From Rhodobacter sp. (lineage in GTDB: Bacteria > Pseudomonadota > Alphaproteobacteria > Rhodobacterales > Rhodobacteraceae), in contig JACKKE010000009.1 of the NCBI GenBank assembly GCA_020637595.1, positions 1 through 64,000 on the forward strand: DNA of 64,000 nt. The letters are read 5' to 3'. The translations under genes and the position numbers were made by a program. The notes under the pieces were generated by a model. It was not told where the DNA came from and ran no database searches. It was given only the letters and a program-made list of their open reading frames with translations. Below are positions 22,493-29,623 of the stretch, piece after piece; the stretch's first letter is position 1; each line of letters starts with the position of its first letter.

Positions 22493-25183
22493 TCAAAGGT
22501 TCCCCGGCCAGCACGGTGAGCTGCGCCATTCCCCTGCGGTTGTCGGCCGGCAGGCCACTGCGAGCGCTGCTTCGGCGCGTGCCCGCCCCTCGTCCAGCGA
22601 AACCGAGGTCGCCACCGCGCCGGTCTGCACGAAGGCAAGCGACCCGTCGCTTTCCACCCGGAAATCCATCCATTTGTAGTTCTCGCCCAGAAATCCCACA
22701 GCGCGGCGGTCCGACAGCGACCAGATCCGGGCCTCGACCAGCCCGCCGCCAAGGGCCATTCCGACGATCAGCAGATCGCCGTCGGGGTGCAGCGTCAGGT
22801 TGACGATATAGCGCGGTGCGACGAACAGGAGTTCCCTCCGCCAGCCGCCATCCTCATCGCGCGTGAACCGCTCGACCGCACGGTGATCGACGCTGGCGAG
22901 GACCACCGGATGCGCCGGATCGGGCGATGCGGAATACGCGAGCGGGGTATAACTGTCCACGACCGGCGGCAATTCGAATACCAGCTGGTCCTCGGCGTCC
23001 CGCAATTCGGGGCCGCCCGGTCCGTCGGTGACGAAGAACCGGAGGTCGTCGTGCTCGTCGATCCGGTCATTGGGCTGTTCCAGAATCAGAGCTGACGCCA
23101 GCACCGTGACGCGAAGCTCGGGCAGCGAGGCATGAAAGGGCGGAGCTTCCACGGCGACCAGATCGCCCCCTGGCGACAGGACCGCCTGACCGACGCGATA
23201 GGGAAACTGGAAATGCCGCGGCGTCCACTGACCGAAGGTAGAACCCCCGTTGAGATCCTGAATAACCAGAACGTCGTTCAGGTCGAGGGCCGAAAAGGCC
23301 ACCTGCCTGTCGGTCAGGCTCAGCAGCGACGGCCGGAAATGACCGGTGTTCAGTTCGTAGAGGCTTGCGAAATCATACCCCGGGTCGCGCTCGCCGATGC
23401 CGGGAAGAACTTCGAGGTTGGTCTGAACGCCTGCGCTGGTGCCGTGGCTGCCAACATAGATCAGGCTCTGTCCGAGCCACAGGCAGTGCCCGCTCGCCGG
23501 GGTGGAATAGCCGGGCTCGGAATACAGACCCGCCCGGTCCGATGCGATCAAGTGCTGCAATTGATCGGCCATCTCGTCCCCATCATAGGGCGACAGGCCC
23601 CGGGCGAGACAATCGACCAGACGCCAGGTCTCTTCGTCGCGGTTCTGGTCCTCGGAGACGATAAGGGCGCCGGTGTCGTCAAACGCCAGGGTCTGTTTGA
23701 CAAAGGCCCGGTCCGGCCCGCGATACGATGCCAGAACGTGACTTTGTTCCCGAGCGTCGACGTAAAGCCTGTATCCGGGACGGTCGATGTCACCGCCGAA
23801 CAACTGTTCCGGTTCTAGCGCCGCGACGAAGCCGCGACGGACATCGACCATGAAATGCCGATAGTCGTGCTCGCCGTCCTGGATTTCGGTGTAATCGGGG
23901 TGCAGCTCATCCGGGCGGACCTCGACCATTCCGACGCCATCCGGCCCGACCTCGAAATCGGCCAGAACCGGCCAAGGCATCTGCGGGATTTCGACGCGGA
24001 CCTGCGGTCCCTGTCGCCCCGTCGCCGGGTCCACATAGGCCAGGGTCATCGTGCCGGCGCGCTGGGTCGCGGCGATCATCGGGAAACCGTCCAGCGGCGC
24101 CACGGGCACGATGTCGCGCAGCTGACCGGGCCAGTCGGCAATTCGGGCTGGACCGGTTTGCGGGTCGATCCGCCACAGCCCCCCGTCCGAGGGCACCTGG
24201 AAGTAAAGCGTGTTGGCGTATTCGAATGCCAACGAATCCCCGGGGATCGTGAAACGCCGTTCGCTGTCGGCGCGCGTCAGGATCCGGGCAAAGGTGGCCT
24301 CGATCCGTGCGGTATCGGTCGGGGCGACCATATCCGACGCTTCCAGCAGCGCCAGCAAGGCGGCGTCGGTCTGGAATTCGCCTGCCAGGCGTTCCGCCTC
24401 GCCGGCATAGAGCAGACCCAGCGAACTGCGCGCCTGTGCCGTCCGTTCCTCGGCCAGATGTGTCTGGCCCTCGGCGATCCGGGTCTGATCCTGCGCCTCC
24501 TGCCACTGGGCAAAGAGGCCAATGGCCAGCGCGGCCAGCACCGCTGTCGCCGCTGAAAGCCCGAAAAACGCCAGACGCCCGCGCGTTCGCAGCCGCTTCT
24601 GGCTGCGGTCGATCAGCCGGCGCACCGGTTCGGAAACCGGCGTGGCGTTCTGCGGCCGGGCGATCAGCCAGTCCTGCGCCTCGCGCACGGCGATGCGGTG
24701 GGTGATCACGGTGTCGGGGCCACGCGCCGCCAGCTGCTCGTAGTCGGCGTGCTGGCGCTCCCACGCCAGATCGACGCGGATCGCCGCGACCAGCCGCGGG
24801 ACCAGATCGGCGGCGCCGAGGCGCAGATACTGCACCTCGCGCAGATCCTCGGGCAAGTCGTCCTTGGCCACACCTGGTGCCAGCACCGGCAGCACCGGCT
24901 TTGCATGCCGGGCCGCAAGGTCACGTTCGTGTTTGCAGGCCGGCGACTCCAGCGACGCGGGTGTCGCCAGGAAAACCACCTTGGCCGATGCAACCAGAAG
25001 TGTATCGAGGCGCTGCGCATAGTCTTCACCAGGCATCAGATGCGTCACGTCCAGGGCGACGCTGATTCCGTTATCGGTCAGCGCCTGAACCAGCGCCCGG
25101 GCGGAGTCGAGGTCGGTCCGCGCATAGGAGAGAAAGACGTCAGCCTTATTGGCAAAGCCCGGCGTTTTCGTGGGGTCAGACAT
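22493..25183 (-). CDS. TIR-domain transmembrane protein with C-terminal propeller-like region
   Basis: An 896-residue protein. Residues 13-130 are a TIR domain: DVFLSYARTDLDSARALVQAL, the BB-loop region VTHLMPGEDY, and SPACKHERDL with E86 where NAD-cleaving TIR domains keep the catalytic glutamate. Residues 203-225 form one membrane helix. A helical stretch (to about 310, ALLALLEASDM) leads into roughly 550 residues of beta-rich, WD/propeller-like sequence. The end reads ACRPTTAGEW, a tail seen in TIR/caspase/STAND-WD proteins. It may be a membrane sensor with NADase output, perhaps defensive. Start ATG 25183 is chosen because the TIR domain begins just after it. Confidence 0.75.
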   Translation of the reverse strand: MSDPTKTPGFANKADVFLSYARTDLDSARALVQALTDNGISVALDVTHLMPGEDYAQRLDTLLVASAKVVFLATPASLESPACKHERDLAARHAKPVLPVLAPGVAKDDLPEDLREVQYLRLGAADLVPRLVAAIRVDLAWERQHADYEQLAARGPDTVITHRIAVREAQDWLIARPQNATPVSEPVRRLIDRSQKRLRTRGRLAFFGLSAATAVLAALAIGLFAQWQEAQDQTRIAEGQTHLAEERTAQARSSLGLLYAGEAERLAGEFQTDAALLALLEASDMVAPTDTARIEATFARILTRADSERRFTIPGDSLAFEYANTLYFQVPSDGGLWRIDPQTGPARIADWPGQLRDIVPVAPLDGFPMIAATQRAGTMTLAYVDPATGRQGPQVRVEIPQMPWPVLADFEVGPDGVGMVEVRPDELHPDYTEIQDGEHDYRHFMVDVRRGFVAALEPEQLFGGDIDRPGYRLYVDAREQSHVLASYRGPDRAFVKQTLAFDDTGALIVSEDQNRDEETWRLVDCLARGLSPYDGDEMADQLQHLIASDRAGLYSEPGYSTPASGHCLWLGQSLIYVGSHGTSAGVQTNLEVLPGIGERDPGYDFASLYELNTGHFRPSLLSLTDRQVAFSALDLNDVLVIQDLNGGSTFGQWTPRHFQFPYRVGQAVLSPGGDLVAVEAPPFHASLPELRVTVLASALILEQPNDRIDEHDDLRFFVTDGPGGPELRDAEDQLVFELPPVVDSYTPLAYSASPDPAHPVVLASVDHRAVERFTRDEDGGWRRELLFVAPRYIVNLTLHPDGDLLIVGMALGGGLVEARIWSLSDRRAVGFLGENYKWMDFRVESDGSLAFVQTGAVATSVSLDEGRARAEAALAVACRPTTAGEWRSSPCWPGNL

Positions 25184-25325
25184 GGAGCGCGTCCTTGGAA
25201 GGCAGAGGGGGTGACGATCAAGGGGCAGGAAGGGACAAGTCAAGACTGCGGCCATCGGGGTCGACATCCATGACAACCGGGCGGGGCGTGTCGTCGGCGT
25301 GTCATCCGGGGCTTTTCCTGCGGAA

Positions 25326-25356
25326 ACCGTGCCCCCGCTCAAAGCAGGGGCACGGT
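25326..25356. terminator. Terminator hairpin after the curli-type operon
   Basis: ACCGTGCCCC / GGGGCACGGT forms a 10-bp perfect stem starting 6 bases beyond the last curli-type stop codon. The T-run (CTTTTT) is on the + side; on the leftward side only TTT follows, so it is a plausible but imperfect terminator for the operon. The remaining 140 bases up to the TIR gene start hold nothing else recognised. Confidence 0.6.
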
Positions 25357-25361
25357 CTTTT

Positions 25362-25787
25362 TCAGTGCGTGCGGACGCGGATATCGTTGAAATTCCCGTC
25401 CGAGATTACGGTCACCCGCGAGGGGGCACCCTGCTGCACCAGATCCAGGGTGGTGCCGTTGCCGCGGATATCGACGTGCGTCCGGTGCCAGATGCCGTCG
25501 ACCAGGATCCCCAGGTCGTTGTCACCGAGGTTGTGCACCTCATAGTAGTGCCCGTTGCCGACGATGCCGCTGACCACACGGCCGAACCGGTTGATGATCT
25601 GGGCAAAGGAATAGCTGCCGTGCAGATAGGTGCTGGCATAGCCGCAGCCCGACACATCGAGGTCAACGAAATTGCCGTTCCCGTCGATCCGGTTGGCGAC
25701 AATGTTGCAGGCCGTGGCCGAAGCCGTCGTCGCGGCGAGCGGAGCCAGCAGGGTGGCGGCGACAAGCGAAGCGGTGAAGAGTTTCAT
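25362..25787 (-). CDS. Curlin-repeat protein (CsgA/CsgB-like)
   Basis: A 141-residue exported protein: signal peptide LVAATLLAPLAATTASA, then a beta-rich, glycine/asparagine-rich body. The C-terminal part, TTLDLVQQGAPSRVTVISDG followed by NFNDIRVRT, fits the curlin repeat pattern (Q-x-G spaced from G-x-x-N). Curlins are secreted through CsgG and polymerise into functional amyloid on the cell surface. It is the last gene of a four-gene operon of small exported proteins and is followed by a hairpin. No csgG or csgEF is in the window, so those would have to be elsewhere. Confidence 0.6.
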   Translation of the reverse strand: MKLFTASLVAATLLAPLAATTASATACNIVANRIDGNGNFVDLDVSGCGYASTYLHGSYSFAQIINRFGRVVSGIVGNGHYYEVHNLGDNDLGILVDGIWHRTHVDIRGNGTTLDLVQQGAPSRVTVISDGNFNDIRVRTH

Positions 25788-25853
25788 GGTGTGGTTTCCT
25801 TTGGGTTCGGGTTGGGTTGTGGTGGTCTGGTTGTGGGTCGTGGGTCGTGGGCG

Positions 25854-26270
25854 TCACAGGCGATCCGTGCATACGGTCTCGCCCGCAGGGTTCAGGATGG
25901 TCAGTTCCCCCTGAAGGTCGTTCGGGAGGGGCACCGAAGGCACCCGCAGCGTCATGCTGGCGCTGCCGTCCAGGTGCAGGGGCCGCTGGTCGTCATGCAC
26001 AAAGCCGGTGCCCGAAAGCTGCAGCCGCACGTGGCCGTCAAAGCCCGTTACCGGGCCCTCGACCGACGCATGGAGCCGACGCGAAGCGGTTTCCAGCGCG
26101 AGAGAGCAGGCCGGCACCGCAACGGTTTGCACCGGTGCGGGCGCGGGCTGTGATGGGTCCGGCATGGGCGCGTCGTTCGCGGACTTTGCCACGGGGGCGG
26201 GCGGCGGGGCCGGCCGATCCGGGGCGAGCAGGCCGAGGATCAGCGCGAAGAGGCTGACAGACATGGTCAT
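25854..26270 (-). CDS. CsgH-like curli chaperone
   Basis: A 138-residue exported protein with a hydrophobic leader (VSLFALILGLLA), a proline-rich linker, and a C-terminal beta domain beginning PACSLALET and ending LNPAGETVCTDRL. The paired cysteines near each end of the domain and its predicted all-beta pattern fit CsgH, the alphaproteobacterial periplasmic inhibitor of premature curlin fibre formation. Its place between two curlin-like genes supports this. The ribosome site GGAAAGGAGACCCCC is almost the same as that of the first gene in the operon. Confidence 0.6.
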   Translation of the reverse strand: MTMSVSLFALILGLLAPDRPAPPPAPVAKSANDAPMPDPSQPAPAPVQTVAVPACSLALETASRRLHASVEGPVTGFDGHVRLQLSGTGFVHDDQRPLHLDGSASMTLRVPSVPLPNDLQGELTILNPAGETVCTDRL

Positions 26271-26288
26271 CGGGGGTCTCCTTTCCTG

Positions 26289-26672
26289 TCAGTAGATGCA
26301 GCGGGGGATGCGCATGCGGGTCGAGCCGGCGGCGCGATAAACGGGCTCCAGTCGCATGCCCGGCGGGCACATGCCCATGTAGACCGAGCCGCCGGCGCCG
26401 GCGTCGAACACCTGGCCGCGGACCCCGTCGCCGAGCATGAAGACCTCGGTCTCGCCGGTGCCACGCAGCGTGGCATCCAGACGGCCTCCGTCGCCGCGGC
26501 TGGTGAGATCGGTCGCGCCATAGCCACGCTGGTCGATGTCGAAACGGCGATGGCTGCCCTGATGATCCAGATGGATCTCGGCCGCCAGCGCGGGCCCGGT
26601 TGCCAGCGTGACGAGGGTCAGGCCGGCCGCCAGAAGGAGATGTGGGGTGCGGGATGTTTGAAACGTGGTCAT
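26289..26672 (-). CDS. Curlin-like exported protein
   Basis: A 127-residue exported protein. After the leader (LLLAAGLTLVTLATGPALA) come EIHLDHQGSHRRFDIDQRGY, then GATDLTSRGDGGRLDATLRG and GDGVRGQVFDAG, which read as about three degenerate curlin-type strands with regularly placed glycines. Such a shorter, more diverged curlin could act as the nucleator (CsgB role) for the main subunit. It ends with two cysteines (MCPPGMRLEP, RIPRCIY) that ordinary curlins lack. It is the second gene of the operon. Confidence 0.55.
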   Translation of the reverse strand: MTTFQTSRTPHLLLAAGLTLVTLATGPALAAEIHLDHQGSHRRFDIDQRGYGATDLTSRGDGGRLDATLRGTGETEVFMLGDGVRGQVFDAGAGGSVYMGMCPPGMRLEPVYRAAGSTRMRIPRCIY

Positions 26673-26726
26673 GGCTTTGCCTTTTGGTTGCTTGCGCCTT
26701 TCGGCGCGTCTGAGGGGATCGTGAAT

Positions 26727-26975
26727 TCAGCACCCGTCCGGGTCGTCGAGTTCCGAGAAGACGTCGCCGGAAAACGGCGGCCGGCCCTCGAACGGCTGGG
26801 CAGGGACCAGGACGTCCCCGGACGCCGGCACGGGCGTGTGCGTTTCGACGTCGATGTCGACGGTGATGTTGCTGCCAAGGACGTCGAGGGTGACCGCGAT
26901 TTCAGCCTTGGCGCCGGTGCCGGCGGCAAGAAACGCGAAGGACATGATCGAGGGGGCGAGCAGCAAGCAAGTCAT
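26727..26975 (-). CDS. Small exported protein, first gene of the curli-type operon
   Basis: An 82-residue protein with a signal peptide (LLLAPSIMSFAFLAAGTGAKA) and a short body rich in beta-branched residues (EIAVTLDVLGSNITVDIDVE) ending in an acidic tail with a last-residue cysteine. I do not recognise a family; a reduced CsgH-like or chaperone-type protein is possible. A strong site, GGAAAGGAGACCCCC, precedes ATG 26975, and the operator pair at 27023-27050 lies 48 bases further upstream. Position marks it as the operon's leader gene. Confidence 0.6.
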   Translation of the reverse strand: MTCLLLAPSIMSFAFLAAGTGAKAEIAVTLDVLGSNITVDIDVETHTPVPASGDVLVPAQPFEGRPPFSGDVFSELDDPDGC

Positions 26976-27022
26976 GGGGGTCTCCTTTCCGGGTTGGCTG
27001 TCTTTCTATAGGTGTCGTTATT

Positions 27023-27050
27023 ACACTAATAGATAGTGTTGTAAACACAC
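27023..27050. promoter_or_regulatory. GTGT-N7-ACAC operator, site 2 (curli-type operon)
   Basis: ACACTA-ATAGA-TAGTGT (27023-27039) overlaps GTGT-TGTAAAC-ACAC (27036-27050) upstream of the first curli-type gene. The next 60 bases on the upstream side are markedly AT-rich (27050-27112), fitting a promoter with an upstream element. Three CGAATCG repeats (27129-27179) lie further out. Confidence 0.6.
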
Positions 27051-27253
27051 TTAATAGCGCAGATCGGAAAGAACATCTTAATTTACTGATTTATAACAAT
27101 AAAAATTTCACCAGAGGGTGGGGGAACCGCGAATCGGCACCGCAGTGGCCGGCTTCAGCCGCGAATCGACGAATCGGCGTAAGGCGGGGACGATACCCTT
27201 GGGCGGGGGCGCAGGGCGCGGCGACTGGCAAGCCGCTTGCATCGGTCAAAATT

Positions 27254-27268
27254 GTGTATATATTACAC
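27254..27268. promoter_or_regulatory. GTGT-N7-ACAC operator, site 3 (Nudix regulator)
   Basis: GTGT-ATATATT-ACAC, symmetrical as GTGTA-TATAT-TACAC, lies 36 bases before the Nudix/winged-helix gene. It shares outer bases and spacing with sites at 22406 and 27036, as expected if the regulator controls itself and both exported-protein units. Confidence 0.6.
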
Positions 27269-27304
27269 TATAATGATCGCCGTCTATCGGAAGCGAACCC
27301 AGCC

Positions 27305-27982
27305 ATGACCTATACCTACCGCCACCCGCGCCCCAGTGTGACCACCGATGTCCTGGTGTTCTCGATCCGCGAGCGCCGGCTGCATGTCCTGCTGATCCAG
27401 CGCGGGGTCGATCCCTTTGCCGGTCAGTGGGCAATCCCGGGCGGCTTTCTGCGGATGGACGAAGACCTTGCGGATTGTGCTGCGCGCGAACTGAAAGAGG
27501 AGACCGGTCTGGACGAACTCGCCGGTCTGCCCCTGACCCAGTTCCGCACCTATGGCGCGGTTGATCGCGACCCGCGCGGGCGGGTCATCTCGGTTGCCTT
27601 CCTGACGCTGGTGCCATCCGATCACCTGACCGTCCGTGGCATGAGCGACGCCAGCGCCGCCGCGTGGTTTGCCTTTGACACGCTCCCACCGCTGGCCTTC
27701 GACCATGCGCAGATCCTCGAGGATGGCCGTGCGCACCTGGCTGATCTCGTCAATCCGTCGATCTCGGACTCGGCCAGTGTGGTCTTTGACCTGTTGCCGG
27801 AAGCCTTCAGCCTGTCGGATGCGCAAAACGTCTTCGAGATCCTGCGCGGCGAGGCCCTGGACAAACGCAATTTCCGCAAATGGTTCGATGCGACCTGGCC
27901 ACTTGTCGAAACCGGCGAGACGACGACAGGCCCGGGGCGGCCGGCGGCGCTATACCGACGGGACACGACCGGCAGGGACTGA
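27305..27982 (+). CDS. NrtR-like Nudix-domain transcriptional regulator
   Basis: A 225-residue protein. Residues 10-140 are a Nudix domain with an uninterrupted Nudix box from G47 to L69 (E53, R61, E62, E65, E66 all present). Residues 150-225 form the winged helix typical of NrtR: FSLSDAQNVFEILRGEALD and KRNFRKWF. NrtR proteins use the Nudix pocket to sense ADP-ribose or other NAD metabolites and repress NAD-salvage or sugar genes; the box is often degraded in them, so an intact one suggests hydrolysis may persist. ATG 27305 is chosen; an upstream GTG lies inside the operator. Divergent from the curli-type operon. Confidence 0.8.
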   Translation: MTYTYRHPRPSVTTDVLVFSIRERRLHVLLIQRGVDPFAGQWAIPGGFLRMDEDLADCAARELKEETGLDELAGLPLTQFRTYGAVDRDPRGRVISVAFLTLVPSDHLTVRGMSDASAAAWFAFDTLPPLAFDHAQILEDGRAHLADLVNPSISDSASVVFDLLPEAFSLSDAQNVFEILRGEALDKRNFRKWFDATWPLVETGETTTGPGRPAALYRRDTTGRD

Positions 27983-28444
27983 TGGCGCGAGCGGTCAGGC
28001 ACTGCTGCTCTGGCGTGCTTCGGTTCCGGCGAGGCCTTTGGCGTCCGTGCGTGTCCAGTCATGCCGCCGCCCACTCTGAACGCCGATGCCTCGACCTCGT
28101 CAACGTAACCGTCTTGAGCGGCCGGAAACCCGATGTGGTCTTGCCGCGGCGACACCGGCTATCGGGACGACTGGACCTCTGGCCGGTGTTCGAGTCCCGG
28201 ACGGAATGAGGTCGGCCGGCTGCCTGCATCGCGTCATGGGACGACCGAAGGTCCGGAAACCAAGGCCGTGCGCCGAAGTGCCGGGGCGCGGGCCTCCGGA
28301 CCGTCGCGCTTGCCAATCGTTCGGGCGGATCGTAGCAGGAGAGAGGGCGCGGCCCCGGTCATCCGCCGGTAGCGCAGGGGCCGGCGGGGACGCAAGCGGC
28401 CGAAGCGCCGGGTTCCGAACCCGGCAAGACAGGAAAGAGAGCGC
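27983..28444. other. 462-base gap without a supported gene
   Basis: GC-rich non-coding stretch between the Nudix regulator and the MBL-fold gene. It contains a GC hairpin, GCCGGGTT-CCG-AACCCGGC at 28407-28425, just 20 bases before the downstream start, and a T-arm-like GTTCGAGTCC at 28188-28197 without a tRNA around it. Short open frames here have no ribosome sites or recognisable content. A structured 5' leader for the MBL gene is possible. Confidence 0.4.
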
Positions 28445-29503
28445 ATGCAAGACACCCAAGCCACCGCAAAGGGCGACCTCCGCTTTCCTTTCGAGGACAT
28501 GCCGGCCTATGGGGAGCTGCGCGAGATTGCCGAAGGGATCCTCTGGACCCGCATTCCCCTGCCGTATCAGCTCGATCATGTGAACATCTTTCTGCTTCGG
28601 GACGGCGCGGGCTGGGCGGTGATCGACACCGGCATCAACACCGAAGAGGCGATCGCCACCTGGGAGGGGCTCTTTGCCGGGCCCTTGAAGGGGCAGATCA
28701 TCACCCGGGTGATCGTGACGCATTATCACCCTGATCACATCGGCCTGGCGGGCTGGCTGTGCGAGCGGTTCGATGCGCCGCTGTTGACCAGCTATTCGAC
28801 CTATATGGGCAGCAAGGTCATCTCTGCGGGGTCGGACGAGGGGATGACGCGCAATCACTTCGATTTCTACACCCGGCACGGTATGTCCGCCGAGATCGCC
28901 GGCGTCGTGGCGATCCAGGGCAACGAATACCTGCGGCGGGTGTGCCGTCTTCCCGTCACCTTCCTGCGGCTGGTGATGCCGGATGTGCTCGAGATCGGCG
29001 CGCGCAGGTTCCGGGTGCTGACCGGCGACGGGCACGCGCCGGAACAGGTGATGCTGTATTGCGAAGAGGAAAAGCTGCTGTTCGCCGCGGATCAGGTGAT
29101 CGAGCGCATCTCGCCCAACGTCGGCGTGTTCGCCAATGAACCGAACGGCGATCCGCTGGGGCATTTTCTGCGGTCGCTGCGGCTGATGAGAAGCGAGATG
29201 CCCGAGGACACGCTGGTCCTTCCCGGGCACCGGCGGCCGTTCTTTGGTCTGCATCAGCGGAGCGCCGAACTGGAGGACCATCACGAGGAACGCTGCGACC
29301 GGATCCGCGCCGCATGCGCCGAGGCGCCGCGCACGGTGGCCGATCTTGTGCCGATCCTTTTCCCGCGCAAGCTCGATCCGCACCAGATGAGCTTTGCCTT
29401 CACCGAGACGCTGGCCCATGTGAACCGGCTGATCCGCCGCGGCGAGATCGAGTCCGTCACCGAGGGGCAGCAGGTGTTCAACATCCCCGCCCGGCAAGGG
29501 TGA
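28445..29503 (+). CDS. MBL-fold metallo-hydrolase
   Basis: A 352-residue metallo-beta-lactamase-fold protein. The metal motif is intact: THYHPDHIG gives H93, H95, D97 and H98, and later GDGHAPEQ, FAADQVIERISP and LPGHRRPF supply the other ligands. A C-terminal helical domain of about 90 residues (FPRKLDPHQMSFAFTETLAH) resembles the winged-helix end of the glyoxalase II-like/LACTB2 group. The reaction is likely hydrolysis of a thioester or lactone. It has an AGGAAAGAG ribosome site and leads a group with TauD and an enolase-superfamily enzyme, though a large inverted repeat separates it from them. Confidence 0.8.
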   Translation: MQDTQATAKGDLRFPFEDMPAYGELREIAEGILWTRIPLPYQLDHVNIFLLRDGAGWAVIDTGINTEEAIATWEGLFAGPLKGQIITRVIVTHYHPDHIGLAGWLCERFDAPLLTSYSTYMGSKVISAGSDEGMTRNHFDFYTRHGMSAEIAGVVAIQGNEYLRRVCRLPVTFLRLVMPDVLEIGARRFRVLTGDGHAPEQVMLYCEEEKLLFAADQVIERISPNVGVFANEPNGDPLGHFLRSLRLMRSEMPEDTLVLPGHRRPFFGLHQRSAELEDHHEERCDRIRAACAEAPRTVADLVPILFPRKLDPHQMSFAFTETLAHVNRLIRRGEIESVTEGQQVFNIPARQG

Positions 29504-29523
29504 ACGCCCCGGCCGGTGCCGGC

Positions 29524-29552
29524 GCTGGGTATACAGCTTGCGTATACCCAGC
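29524..29552. promoter_or_regulatory. Long inverted repeat with GTATAC half-sites
   Basis: GCTGGGTATAC-AGCTTGC-GTATACCCAGC has perfect 11-base arms. It lies 21 bases after the MBL gene and 72 before the TauD start. No T-run follows, and each arm contains GTATAC, the core of many GntR-family operators, so an operator for the tauD-enolase pair is more likely than a terminator. No GntR gene is in the window. Confidence 0.45.
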
Positions 29553-29623
29553 CAAAGAAATCGCCGTCGGTTTCCGTGGGTGAACACGATACAAATGGCT
29601 ATCTGTCTTTTGGGAGGAAGAAG

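Noticed and set aside
28181..28200. T-arm-like GTTCGAGTCC suggesting a tRNA
   Set aside because: No matching acceptor stem, anticodon arm or CCA end could be placed around it.
28370..28440. GGGGACGCAAGCGG resembles the conserved GGACGCAAAGC segment of the GEMM (cyclic-di-GMP) riboswitch, just before the MBL gene
   Set aside because: The other conserved elements (GGCAAACC side, second stem with GGUAG) are absent and the flanking stems do not fit; the likeness is probably chance in GC-rich DNA.
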